DNA from: Syntrophaceae bacterium UBA6112
GTDB taxonomy: Bacteria > Desulfobacterota > Syntrophia > Syntrophales > UBA5619
Length of the DNA: 56,892 nt
Assembly (NCBI GenBank): GCA_002423465.1
Contig: DIWG01000060.1
Location: 1-56,892 of the forward strand
Direction: 5' to 3'
The translations under genes were made by a program, and so were the position numbers. A model generated the notes under the pieces. It was not told the DNA's origin. It did no database searches and worked only from the letters and a program-made list of their open reading frames with translations. Shown here in pieces: positions 42,179 to 51,207 of this stretch. Position 1 is the stretch's first letter; each line of letters begins with the position of its first letter.

Positions 42179-43261
42179 TTAATATTTGAGAGATCTTGAT
42201 TTTTCGACGATTTCCCATTTCTTCTGAAAGTTCATCTGGGATTCGAAGAGTTTCTTTGCCCATGGATCCTTGGCGGAAGCTTCCTGTCCCCATTCAAGCC
42301 CCAGCTTGTAGGCTGCCTTCTGCACATCCACATCCAGTTCAATGATCGTGTTTCCTTTCTTTTTGAAGGTTTCCATCGCCCCCATATCGAGAGCGCCGAG
42401 ATAGGTCCAGGACTCCAGCGTTGCAACCTTTGCCGCCTCCTCCACCATCGACTTGAGGTCTGCCGGCAATTCCTCCCAAGCCTTGACATTCACGACAAAT
42501 TCAAAGGGTGCGCTTGGCTGATGAATCCCGGGAATGATGATATACTTAGCCACCTCATGGAATCCCATCGGCAGATTTTCCCCTGCGCAGGCCCATTCTG
42601 TAGCGTCGATCACTTTTCTTTCCAGGGCCGGCAGGACCTCACCGCCGGGAAGGGTGATCACGGAAGCTCCCAACTTGGGAAGAATATCCGCCCAGGCCCC
42701 GACGGTCCTCATTTTGAATCCTTTGAGATCCGCGAGGGAGCGCACTGGCTTGTGTGAATGCGCGAATACCTCAGTGGGGCGAATCCCCCCGGGAAAAGCG
42801 ATCACATTGAACTTTTCCCGGCGGAAATCCTGCCAGATCTTATATCCCCCGCCGGCGTAGATCCAATGCAGCATCACCTCAGAGTTCGGGCTCCCGGCAA
42901 ATCCTCCGATGATGGCCGACCCCTTTGAAATGCCGATGTCGTAGCCGGGCCAGGTATGGGCAATCTGGCAGACCCCTCTCCTCGTGGCGTCGACCACTTC
43001 CAGGGCCGGTGCAATGGCCCCCGCCGGAAACATGTCGATGATCAGTCTTCCGTTGCTGATCTTTTTGACCACATCCGGCAGGACCTTGGCCATATGACTG
43101 TAAAGGGGCATCCCGGTCGCCCACGGCGTGGCCATTTTCCATTTGTACACCTTGTCATCATCTTTAGCATACAACCTTCTGCTCCCCGTTAGGACAACAC
43201 CCGCCCCTACCGCTGCGGCGACCCCAGCCTTCTTTAAAAACTCACGCCTTGTCTTTCCCAT
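42179..43261 (-). CDS. dctP: TRAP solute-binding protein, system 1 (Tat signal)
   Basis: This 360-residue DctP-family periplasmic protein begins MGKTRREFLKKAGVAAAVGA, a twin-arginine signal, after AAGGAGGGAGAAATC. The mature part has the family's substrate arginine stretch (FKMRTVGAWADILPKLGASV) and LPGGEVLPALERKVIDATEW. Tat export is uncommon for DctP proteins in general but typical of one subclass. The ligand is probably a carboxylate whose breakdown involves the surrounding methyltransferases. It is downstream of the second UroD-corrinoid fusion. Confidence 0.9.
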   Translation of the reverse strand: MGKTRREFLKKAGVAAAVGAGVVLTGSRRLYAKDDDKVYKWKMATPWATGMPLYSHMAKVLPDVVKKISNGRLIIDMFPAGAIAPALEVVDATRRGVCQIAHTWPGYDIGISKGSAIIGGFAGSPNSEVMLHWIYAGGGYKIWQDFRREKFNVIAFPGGIRPTEVFAHSHKPVRSLADLKGFKMRTVGAWADILPKLGASVITLPGGEVLPALERKVIDATEWACAGENLPMGFHEVAKYIIIPGIHQPSAPFEFVVNVKAWEELPADLKSMVEEAAKVATLESWTYLGALDMGAMETFKKKGNTIIELDVDVQKAAYKLGLEWGQEASAKDPWAKKLFESQMNFQKKWEIVEKSRSLKY

Positions 43262-43348
43262 GATTTCTCCCTCCTTATTGAACAAGCTGATGTTTCCCCG
43301 CCTTTGCAGCCCATTGCCGCATTGGACCGGCGAAACAGATCTCTGTAC

Positions 43349-45124
43349 TTATTGCAGCAGTTCCCTGCAGAGCTTTGCCGCACCGGGCGCGTCATAGGAG
43401 TTTCCGTCGGCGCCGATCTGTGCCGCGAATGCCGGTGTCACGGGGGCGCCGCCGACAACCACCTTCACTTTGTCACGAAGACCCTCCGATTTCAGGGTAT
43501 CGATCGTGTTCTTCATTTCGGTCATCGTCGTTGTCAAAAGGGCGCTCATCGCCAGAATTTCGGGCTTCTTCTCCTTGACAGCCTGAACAAACTTCGCTGT
43601 GCTAACCGATACGCCCAAGTCCTCCACCTGGAAGCCCTGCCCCTTGAGAATCATCGCCACCAGGTTCTTGCCGATATCGTGGAGATCCCCCTGAACCGTT
43701 CCGATCACGACCGTTCCCAGTTTCTTCGCCTCGCCCTTCCCTGCCAGGACATGCTTGAAGTGGTCCAGCGTCGTCGACATCGCTCGCGCCGAGATCATCA
43801 TCTCGGGAATGTAGATCTGACCATTCTGAAACTTTTCCCCCACGATCGTGATCGCCGGAATCAACCCTCGGGAAATAACCTCCTGCGGGGCCGTCCCACC
43901 ATCGATATCCTTCTGCATCATGGAAATCGCCCCGGGGATATCGTTTGCGATCAGGGCCTCCGCGTATGCCTCTGCATTGAGACCTGTTGCTACCTTGGTT
44001 GTCTCGGTCTTGCGGACCTTCGTCTGAGAGGTCCAGAACTTTCCCCGGACGCCGCCCTCTTCGAGCCGGATCGGATATTGGCCGAATTCATAGGTCGCAT
44101 CCAGGAGGGCCCTCATATTGGCCACGGGTACATAGTCGGTGATGGAGTTTGACGAGGAGACCATATAGCCGCCGCCCGGGGCGATCGTCCGGATCCTTTC
44201 GTAAACCTCCGCCCGGACATCCTCGGGCGTCCCCAGGGTCAGGGTCGAATCGAGGTTGATGTTTCCGATCAGACAGAGTTTCTTTCCCCATCTCTTTTTT
44301 ACCTCGACGATGTTCATGGCGTTGGGCTGGATGGGATTGAAGCCGTGGAACCCGCAGTCGATCAGGTCGTCCATGGCCTCCGTGCAGTCTCCGTCGCTGT
44401 GGAAGATGAAACCGATTCCCTTCTCCCGGCAGATCTTCCCCATTTTCTTATACCAGGGGAAGACGTATTTCCTCAGATACTTCGGGTGGACCAAAAGCCC
44501 CGTATTGAAGGCGATATCGTCGGGATTGAGCACGGCCCCCACGCAGGGGTGCTCGGTGACCCGGAGGAAGGTCTCATACTGGATTTCACCGATCCGGTTG
44601 ATGATCGCCGCCACGAGTTCCTCGCCCTGTTCCAGCGCGTTAAAGAAGGTCTCCGCCCCCATGTACATCCAGGCCGCCGTGTAGATCTTCCCCAGAAGCA
44701 AGATCGTCTTCATCCCCTTCGGAAGGATCTTGTCAAAGATCTCCCACTTGGAGAGATCCATATCATCGACCTTCGGCCACTTGTGTTTCTCGAACTTCTC
44801 CCAGTTCGTCAGGACCCCCTCATGGGTGTGCGCCCACTCCCGGGAGACCCTGTCGCCATATTCGGTGTGAACCCCCGTCCCCTTGACCGTCATCCCCTCA
44901 GGCGCCCTGACCGGTTCGAGAATACCCGAGGATGCGGTAACATAGTCGTAACCGGCCGCATGCCAAAAATCGACATGATCCTGGAAGGTTTTCACGGGTC
45001 TCCCCATGAAGGCCTCCTTGGGTCTCTGGTCCACATGCCAGTCGCCCTGGGGCACTCGGTCGGGCTCCTCGCAGTGGAGCGCCGTCATGACCCGCTCGAA
45101 ATTCGGTTTCAGCTCCCTCATCAT
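43349..45124 (-). CDS. UroD methyltransferase-corrinoid protein fusion 2 (CmuA-like layout)
   Basis: This is a 591-residue protein starting MMRELKPNFERVMTALHCEE after AAGGAGGGGGG. The barrel domain is at 1-365, with GFIFHSDGDCTEAMDDLI near residue 242 (HxD in place of HxC). The corrinoid module is at about 380-590, with FQNGQIYIPEMMISARAMS, GDLHDIGKNL, SALLTTTMTEM and VVVGGAPV. It differs substantially from fusion 1 in the barrel, so it probably acts on a different substrate or at another step. It lies between a pterin methyltransferase gene and TRAP system 1, placing it next to the folate branch. Confidence 0.88.
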   Translation of the reverse strand: MMRELKPNFERVMTALHCEEPDRVPQGDWHVDQRPKEAFMGRPVKTFQDHVDFWHAAGYDYVTASSGILEPVRAPEGMTVKGTGVHTEYGDRVSREWAHTHEGVLTNWEKFEKHKWPKVDDMDLSKWEIFDKILPKGMKTILLLGKIYTAAWMYMGAETFFNALEQGEELVAAIINRIGEIQYETFLRVTEHPCVGAVLNPDDIAFNTGLLVHPKYLRKYVFPWYKKMGKICREKGIGFIFHSDGDCTEAMDDLIDCGFHGFNPIQPNAMNIVEVKKRWGKKLCLIGNINLDSTLTLGTPEDVRAEVYERIRTIAPGGGYMVSSSNSITDYVPVANMRALLDATYEFGQYPIRLEEGGVRGKFWTSQTKVRKTETTKVATGLNAEAYAEALIANDIPGAISMMQKDIDGGTAPQEVISRGLIPAITIVGEKFQNGQIYIPEMMISARAMSTTLDHFKHVLAGKGEAKKLGTVVIGTVQGDLHDIGKNLVAMILKGQGFQVEDLGVSVSTAKFVQAVKEKKPEILAMSALLTTTMTEMKNTIDTLKSEGLRDKVKVVVGGAPVTPAFAAQIGADGNSYDAPGAAKLCRELLQ

Positions 45125-45176
45125 CGTTCCCCCCCTCCTTCTTCCGTATGCCTTCCCCATATTCATGGTTTATATT

Positions 45177-45971
45177 TTATTCGACGCGCCCTTCGCGGAA
45201 GGCGCAGATGTAATCCATGCAGAAGTCGTCCTTGCCGACGACCATGGTTGAGGCTTTGAGCATTGCGAAGAGGAGTTTGTCCGTCGGATCGATGATTGCC
45301 GAATCGAGTCCCATCGTGATCGCCGCCGCCAGAAAGGCCCGGTTGATCAGTTTTCGGGCGGGAAGGCCGTAGGAGACATTCGTCAGGCCGCATACCGTAT
45401 GGACGCCGGGAAATTCTTTCATGATCCCGCGGATCGCTTCCAGCGTAGCGCCGGCCGATTGCGGATTGGTCGAAAGCGGGTAAACCAGCGGATCGATATG
45501 GATGTCGTCCAGCGGAACGCCGGACGCGGTCAGTTTTTCCACCAGCAGGCCCGCAAGCCTCACCTTGTCGTCAGCCGTCTCGGCCATCTCATGCTCCGCT
45601 TGGCACAGGGCGATCACCTTGGTCTTATTCGCGACGACCAGCGGCAGGATTCCCTCGATCCGGGAGGTTTCCAGTGTGATGGAGTTGATGATCGGCGTCT
45701 TTTTCACCAGCGGCAGGATCGCCCGGATCACCTCCGGATCGGGGCTATCGATGGACAGGGGCAGATTCGTCACCTCCTGCACCGCCTCGACGATCCATTT
45801 AAGCTTATCGGCCTCTTCACCGACGAAGGTGCCGGCATTGACGTCGATGTAATGGGCGCCGGCCTCGGTCTGAGCCTTGGCCTCGCCCTGGATGAAGGCC
45901 CGGTCGGCGGCGGAGATGGCCTGGGCGATCGACTTTCGCGACGCATTGATCCTCTCGGCGATAATCAGCAT
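45177..45971 (-). CDS. Methyltetrahydrofolate:corrinoid methyltransferase MT1 (AcsE/MetH-type, DHPS fold)
   Basis: This 264-residue TIM barrel of the dihydropteroate synthase-like family moves methyl between corrinoid and tetrahydrofolate. Pterin-site features are intact: YIDVNAGTF (Asp43, Asn45), LSIDSPDPE and VCGLTNVSYGLPAR with Asn198, equivalent to the catalytic Asn of AcsE. No corrinoid domain is fused, so it relies on the corrinoid modules nearby. Its start overlaps the metF stop by seven bases. In this operon it would pass methyl from corrinoid to THF. It is paralogous to MT2 at 50413-51207. Confidence 0.88.
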   Translation of the reverse strand: MLIIAERINASRKSIAQAISAADRAFIQGEAKAQTEAGAHYIDVNAGTFVGEEADKLKWIVEAVQEVTNLPLSIDSPDPEVIRAILPLVKKTPIINSITLETSRIEGILPLVVANKTKVIALCQAEHEMAETADDKVRLAGLLVEKLTASGVPLDDIHIDPLVYPLSTNPQSAGATLEAIRGIMKEFPGVHTVCGLTNVSYGLPARKLINRAFLAAAITMGLDSAIIDPTDKLLFAMLKASTMVVGKDDFCMDYICAFREGRVE

Positions 45972-47536
45972 ATCTTTTCTCCCTTCTTTTTTACCTCCTG
46001 GATTCCCAACCTACGGGCCGTATGATCCCGCCCGAGGTAGAAGTTGATCCAGGAGGAGGTCTGGTAAAAATCCCAGTTGCAGGGGGGTACAACCCCTCCA
46101 TCCAGCAGCGACTCCTCGCCGTAATGTTTCAGCCGTGCATAGGCCTCGACATAGATGCAGCGCTTGCGGCCGGGATGAACCTCACACCAGCCGTTGAGAC
46201 TGCCGCCGCAGGCCCCGTTGCGCTGGTGCTTCGGACAGCGGGACATCGGGCATTTGTACGCCACATCCACCAGGGCGCAATCTCCGCAATCATGGCAGTC
46301 AAAGAGCAGGACCTTGCTTAGATGCTCCAGCTTGTGAAAGAGATCCTCCATCCTTGTCCCTTCCACCCTCCGACAGATCGAGGACATGGCGCCGAAGAGG
46401 TTCTTCTCCGGCTCGAACAGGAGCCGGTGAAACAGCCGGGAACTCGGGTAGGAGATACCGACCGGCGCATCGAGGGGCCTCTCCGTCCGGTCCGTCGGCG
46501 ATTCCGTGTTGAGGCCCGTCCGCGGATCCCTCTCATAGAGATAAAATCCCCCCGGCTGCGGATCATCGAAGTGGGTTATCAGCTCCGGCCAGACGGGGAA
46601 GAGGGACTCCCCTTCCGCGATGACCTCTTCCACCTCCTCGTACCGGAGGTTGTGTCCGCCGATGTGGACGCCGCTAAACCCCATGCCTTTCATGACCGCA
46701 TACATCCGGGCGGCGCGGAGCAATCGCGCCTTCGCCCCCTGGTCCGATCCCGTCCTCTCCCGCTCTATCTGCGCCAGAAGTTTGTCCGTGACGACGCATC
46801 CCGGGATCCGGTTTTGATTCATCAGCTTCGCCGCCCCGAAGGTCAGCACATAGATGTTTCCCATGAGCGGAACGTCAAGGCCATTCAGGTGCATGAATTG
46901 AAGCACCTCATGGAACTTCCGGGCATCATACCCTAACTGCGTAACGACAAAGCGCGCCCCGGCGGCCAGCTTTTTCCTGAGTTTGAAATACTGGACCATC
47001 TGTTCCGCCTCGGTCGCCTTGAAGGGAGAGACGGCGGCGCCGGAAAAAAAGTCGCTCGGCTGATGCCGGATGGTACCCCGGGGGCCGGGATATTCCAAAC
47101 CGCGGTTCATCTCCGCGATCAGATCGAGGGTATGGATCGGATCGAGGTCGAACACCGGCTCCGGTCTTCCCCGGAAACCGGTCGCCGGATAATCGCCGCT
47201 CATAACGAGAAGGTTGCGCACCCCCGCACGGTCCAGCGCATAGAGCTCGCTTTCGATCTGGTTGCGGTTCTTGTCCTTGCAGGTGAAATGAACCAGCGGT
47301 TCGATGCCGAGCCGCAGGATCTCCCCGCCGAGAAAATCGGCAAGGATGGCCGGGTTTCCTCCGGGATTATCGGTGATCGTGAGCGCATGGATCCGCCCCC
47401 CCTTCGCCGCCTGCACCGCGGCCGCCAGGGCGTTCTCCTGGGCCTTCTCCCGCGCCCCCCTTCCCGGCACCAGTTCCCAGGTGACAGAAAAGGTCTGCGG
47501 ATCCAGCAGGGATTTTTTGAAACCGTTTTCCAACAT
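45965..47536 (-). CDS. metF: Methylenetetrahydrofolate reductase with Cys-rich MetV-type C-terminal domain
   Basis: This is 523 residues from the ATG at 47536, which matches the usual N-terminus (FKKSLLDPQTFSVTWELVPG). The flavin-dependent TIM barrel is at 1-300 (ALTITDNPGGNPA, LLVMSGDYPATG). The C-terminal domain at about 410-500 has many cysteines (DCHDCGDCALVDVAYKCPMS, RCPKHQRNGACGG, WCEVHPGRKRC), as in the separate MetV subunit of acetogens; here it is fused. It interconverts methyl-THF and methylene-THF. In the oxidative direction it follows MT1. Earlier in-frame starts exist (to 47629). Confidence 0.88.
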   Translation of the reverse strand: MLENGFKKSLLDPQTFSVTWELVPGRGAREKAQENALAAAVQAAKGGRIHALTITDNPGGNPAILADFLGGEILRLGIEPLVHFTCKDKNRNQIESELYALDRAGVRNLLVMSGDYPATGFRGRPEPVFDLDPIHTLDLIAEMNRGLEYPGPRGTIRHQPSDFFSGAAVSPFKATEAEQMVQYFKLRKKLAAGARFVVTQLGYDARKFHEVLQFMHLNGLDVPLMGNIYVLTFGAAKLMNQNRIPGCVVTDKLLAQIERERTGSDQGAKARLLRAARMYAVMKGMGFSGVHIGGHNLRYEEVEEVIAEGESLFPVWPELITHFDDPQPGGFYLYERDPRTGLNTESPTDRTERPLDAPVGISYPSSRLFHRLLFEPEKNLFGAMSSICRRVEGTRMEDLFHKLEHLSKVLLFDCHDCGDCALVDVAYKCPMSRCPKHQRNGACGGSLNGWCEVHPGRKRCIYVEAYARLKHYGEESLLDGGVVPPCNWDFYQTSSWINFYLGRDHTARRLGIQEVKKKGEKIC

Positions 47537-47662
47537 CTTCACCTTGACAAGGCTTTTGGAAAATATCCCAACCTTATCCATTCCAAACATGTGGGACCGA
47601 CAACTTACCTCATTTTCGGTAAAATTCAAGCCATGATTGGGGCCAGGGCACCGGATCTACCG

Positions 47663-48550
47663 TTATTCAATGCCGGCCGCGAGTTTTGCGGCTTTCAGCG
47701 TGTTGGCCATCAGCATCGTGATCGTCATCGGCCCAACACCCCCGGGAACCGGCGTGATCATCCCCGCTTTCTCCTTCACGGCGTCGAAATCCACATCACC
47801 GCAGAGCAGGGCCTTTCCGTCGAGGGTCTTTCCGATCCGATTGACGCCGACATCGATCACGACAGCCCCCTCCTTCACCATCTCCGCCGTGATCGCCCTG
47901 GGCTTGCCGGCCGCCACGATCAGGATGTCCGCCCGCCGGGTGTGCGAGGCCATCTCCTTCGTCCCCGTGTGGCAGATCGTCACCGTCGCATTCGCCCCCG
48001 GCTGCTTCTGCAGCAGGATGTTCGCGATCGGCTTGCCGACGATGTTCGACCGCCCGACAACGACCACCTCCGCCCCGTCGATCTTGACCCCGGAACGGAT
48101 CAGGAGCTGCTGAATCCCCGCCGGCGTACAGGGAAGGTAATCCGCTTCGCCGATCACCATCTTCCCCACGTTCACCGGATGGAAGCCATCGACATCCTTC
48201 TTCGGGTCGATGGCGTAGAGCACCTTCGTCTCATTTATTTGCTTCGGCAAGGGGAGCTGCACCAGGATCCCGTGGATCTTCGGATCCCGGTTGTATTGTT
48301 CGATCAGCGCAAGCAGTTCCCCCTCGGAAATGTTCGCCGGGCGAGTGTCCTGGATGGAGTAAAAACCGAGCGTCTTGGCGGTTTTTTGCTTGGCTGTCAC
48401 ATAACTCAGCGAAGCCGGATTCTCGCCGACCAGGATCGTGACGAGGCCCGGAACCACCTGGAACTCTTCCTTCAGGCGGGCCGTTTCCGCCGCCAGCTCC
48501 TCCCGGATCTGCCGGGCGATCTCGCTGCCGCTGATCAATCTTGCCGTCAT
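47663..48550 (-). CDS. folD: Bifunctional methylene-THF dehydrogenase/methenyl-THF cyclohydrolase
   Basis: This 295-residue protein has standard FolD features. YVTAKQKTAKTLGF carries the catalytic Lys. GILVQLPLPKQINE, KDVDGFHPVNVGKM and VVVGRSNIVGKPIANILL (nucleotide site) follow, then TPVPGGVGPMTITML near the end. It oxidises methylene-THF to methenyl-THF and hydrolyses this to formyl-THF. It sits between fhs and metF on the same strand, completing the folate C1 branch. Confidence 0.95.
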   Translation of the reverse strand: MTARLISGSEIARQIREELAAETARLKEEFQVVPGLVTILVGENPASLSYVTAKQKTAKTLGFYSIQDTRPANISEGELLALIEQYNRDPKIHGILVQLPLPKQINETKVLYAIDPKKDVDGFHPVNVGKMVIGEADYLPCTPAGIQQLLIRSGVKIDGAEVVVVGRSNIVGKPIANILLQKQPGANATVTICHTGTKEMASHTRRADILIVAAGKPRAITAEMVKEGAVVIDVGVNRIGKTLDGKALLCGDVDFDAVKEKAGMITPVPGGVGPMTITMLMANTLKAAKLAAGIE

Positions 48551-48562
48551 TTTCTCCTCCTT

Positions 48563-50338
48563 CTAAAATAATCCCTTCACCCGGCCAGTCTCGCAATCGA
48601 CGTCGATCCGGCGATAGGCCGGATCCGAGGCCGTCCCCGGCATCAGTTTGATTTCGCCGGCCACCGGCACCAGAAACTTCGCCCCGCCGTAGATCAGGAT
48701 GTCCCGGATCGGCAACGTCCAGTTTTTCGGCCTCCCCTTGACATCGGGATCATGGGTCAGGCTCAGATGGGTCTTGACCATGCAGGTGCTGAAACCCTTG
48801 AGCGCCGGATCGGCCTCGAACCGTTTGGCCTTCTCCAGGGCGAGCGACGAATAGCACACCCCGTCGGCCCCGTAAACCTCCCGGGCGATTTTCTCGATCC
48901 TTCCGCGCAGTGGAAGTTCATCCTCGTAGAGGAACTGGAAACGGCTCTCCTCTGCGGAGGCATCGATCACCGCCTCGGCCAGCTCCGACGCACCCTCGCC
49001 GCCCCTGAGCCAGTGCTCGGACAGGGCAACCCTCGCCCCCGCCTGCTCGGTCAAGCTGCGCAGCAGCTTGATCTCGTCCTTCGTGTCGGTGTGAAAATGG
49101 TTGATGCAGACCACCGGGTTGACCCCCGCCTTCTTGACGGTCTCGATGTGGGCCAGCAGGTTGTCAAAACCCTTCTCCAGAAGCGGAAGATTCTCGCTGG
49201 TATAGGCGGGATCGAGCTTTTTCCCCGGCGCCACCTGCGGCCCCCCGCCGTGCATCTTCAACGCCCGGACCGTGGCGACGATCACGGCGCAACTGGGAAC
49301 AAGTCCGCTCAGGCGGCACTTGATGTTCCAGAACTTCTCGAAACCGATGTCGGCGCCGAAACCGCTCTCCGTCACATGGTAATCGGCCAGTTTCAGCGCC
49401 ACGCGATCGGCAATGATGGAACTCTGGCCGACGGCGATATTCGCAAAAGGGCCGGCATGAACGAAGACGGGCTGTCCTTCGATGGTCTGGAGGAGGTTCG
49501 GGTTGATCGCCTTGACCATCCAGGCGGTCATCGCCCCGGCCACATCCAGATCGGCGGTCGTTACCGGTCCTCCCCTTTTGCTGTAGGCCACGATGATCCG
49601 CCCCATTCTCTCCCGAAGGTCCCTTAAACCCGTCGCAACGGAGAGGATCGCCATGATCTCGGAGCTGACCGTAATGGCGAAGCCGGAGTTCATCATGAAG
49701 CCGTCCATCTTCCCGCCGAGGCCAATGATGATCTCCCGCAGAGACTGGGCGCAGAAGTCGATCGCCCACTTCATCTGGACATTCCGCGGATCGATGTCGA
49801 GGCGTTTGAGGTTCTTGGAGGCCAGCATCGCATCGTCGTAGTTGAATTCGTGCTGCATCCGCGAGGTGAGCGCCGTCATCGCAAGGTTGTGGGCGCTGGC
49901 CACGCAGTCGATGTCACCGGTGAGCCCCAACGAAAAGGGCGTCAGCGGGATGCACTGCGAAAGTCCGCCCCCGGCTGCGCTCCCCTTGATGTTGAAGGTC
50001 GGCCCTCCCGACGGCTGGCGGATGGCGCCGCTTGCCTTTTTCCCGAACTTGGCCAGCCCCTGGACGAGACCCATGACGGTCGTGCTCTTTCCTTCCCCGA
50101 GCGGGGTGGGGGTGATCGCCGTTACATCGATGTACTTTCCGTTCGGTTTTCCCTCCAGACGGTGGAGGAGCTTCATGAAGTCCACCTTGCCGATATAATG
50201 GCCCATCGGAAGAAGCTCATCTTCCGCGATCCCTGCCTCCTCCGCCAGTTGGGAGACGGTCTTCATGTACTTTTCGGCCTCTTCGGCCACCTGCCAATCC
50301 TGCAATTTTCTGGGATCGAGATCCGTGATCTTGAACAT
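48563..50338 (-). CDS. fhs: Formate-tetrahydrofolate ligase
   Basis: This 591-residue protein is slightly longer than the usual 555-560. The ATP site is ITPTPLGEGKSTTVMGLVQG near residue 75, followed by GSAAGGGLSQCIPL and the C-terminal block ILIYGGAKFLVPVAGEIKLM. It links formate and THF with ATP; running in reverse it makes ATP from formyl-THF and releases formate. With FolD, MetF and the methyltransferases this gives an energy-conserving methyl oxidation route. The start at 50338 is 12 codons before the helical lead DWQVAEEAEKYMK typical of the family. Confidence 0.95.
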   Translation of the reverse strand: MFKITDLDPRKLQDWQVAEEAEKYMKTVSQLAEEAGIAEDELLPMGHYIGKVDFMKLLHRLEGKPNGKYIDVTAITPTPLGEGKSTTVMGLVQGLAKFGKKASGAIRQPSGGPTFNIKGSAAGGGLSQCIPLTPFSLGLTGDIDCVASAHNLAMTALTSRMQHEFNYDDAMLASKNLKRLDIDPRNVQMKWAIDFCAQSLREIIIGLGGKMDGFMMNSGFAITVSSEIMAILSVATGLRDLRERMGRIIVAYSKRGGPVTTADLDVAGAMTAWMVKAINPNLLQTIEGQPVFVHAGPFANIAVGQSSIIADRVALKLADYHVTESGFGADIGFEKFWNIKCRLSGLVPSCAVIVATVRALKMHGGGPQVAPGKKLDPAYTSENLPLLEKGFDNLLAHIETVKKAGVNPVVCINHFHTDTKDEIKLLRSLTEQAGARVALSEHWLRGGEGASELAEAVIDASAEESRFQFLYEDELPLRGRIEKIAREVYGADGVCYSSLALEKAKRFEADPALKGFSTCMVKTHLSLTHDPDVKGRPKNWTLPIRDILIYGGAKFLVPVAGEIKLMPGTASDPAYRRIDVDCETGRVKGLF

Positions 50339-50412
50339 TCCGTCAATACCCTCCAGCGAAAGACGATGGTTTTTGCATTTTCCTTTTTCCCGTCAGGCCC
50401 GCCCATCCAAAC

Positions 50413-51207
50413 CTATTCCAGCCTTCCCTCCCGGAAGGCGCGAATATAATTCAGACAACATTCATCCCGTCCCGATATCAGATTGCCCGCAGCAATAACC
50501 GCATACAGTCGCGAATCCGTCGGATCGATGATCGCCGAATCCAGCCCCCTTTCCATCGCCGCGGCCAGAAAGGTCCGATGCAACAGATTTCGGGCGGGCA
50601 AACCATAGGAAACGGTGCTCAGGCAACAGGTGGTATGCACCCCGGGAAAGCTCCGCATGATCTGGTCGATTGCACACAGCGTCGCGCGCGCCGACTTTGT
50701 ATTGGTGGAAAGGGAGTAGGCCAGTGGATCGACATACAGGCGATCCAGCGGCACGCCGGCGTCGGTGATGATCCGTACCAGGCGGCCCGCAATGTTCATC
50801 TTCTCCTCAGCGGTCTCTGCGGTTCCTTTTGATGCCAGGCAGGATGCGATAACCCGGGTCCCATACGCGACCACGAGACGAAGCATCGCGTCCATCCGCG
50901 CTGTCGCCAATGTAATCGCATTGATGATCGGTGTTTGGTTCACCAGCGGCAGGACTTTTTCGATGACCGCCGGATTCGGGCTGTCGATGCAGAGCGGAAT
51001 ATCGGTCGCCTCCTGGACGACCTCGATCACCCAACGAAGGTGCTTCTCTTCGTCCTCGCCGAAGATCGCCGTATTCACATTGAGATAATCGGCGCCGGAA
51101 AAGGCCTGGTCTTTGGCCTCACTCTGGATGAACCCCCGGTTCTCGGTCAGAATGGCCTGCGCGATGTACTTCCGGGTTGCGTCGATCCTGTCGCCAATGA
51201 TCAGCAT
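50413..51207 (-). CDS. Pterin methyltransferase-like protein MT2, divergent paralogue of MT1
   Basis: This 264-residue protein aligns with MT1 without gaps over most of its length. Two pterin-site positions differ: YLNVNTAIF (Asn43 where MT1 has Asp) and CCLSTVSYGLPAR (Thr198 where MT1 has the catalytic Asn). The barrel frame and ends (FREGRLE) are otherwise kept. It may use a modified pterin, act on another methyl donor, or serve as a partner rather than an active enzyme. It lies between fhs and a 53-residue membrane-protein gene. Basic MTHF methyltransferase identity is firm; activity is doubtful. Confidence 0.75.
   Translation of the reverse strand: MLIIGDRIDATRKYIAQAILTENRGFIQSEAKDQAFSGADYLNVNTAIFGEDEEKHLRWVIEVVQEATDIPLCIDSPNPAVIEKVLPLVNQTPIINAITLATARMDAMLRLVVAYGTRVIASCLASKGTAETAEEKMNIAGRLVRIITDAGVPLDRLYVDPLAYSLSTNTKSARATLCAIDQIMRSFPGVHTTCCLSTVSYGLPARNLLHRTFLAAAMERGLDSAIIDPTDSRLYAVIAAGNLISGRDECCLNYIRAFREGRLE

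Noticed and set aside
47063..48571. 502-residue plus-strand open frame
   Set aside because: Antisense of metF and folD, His/Arg-rich and without domain signal.
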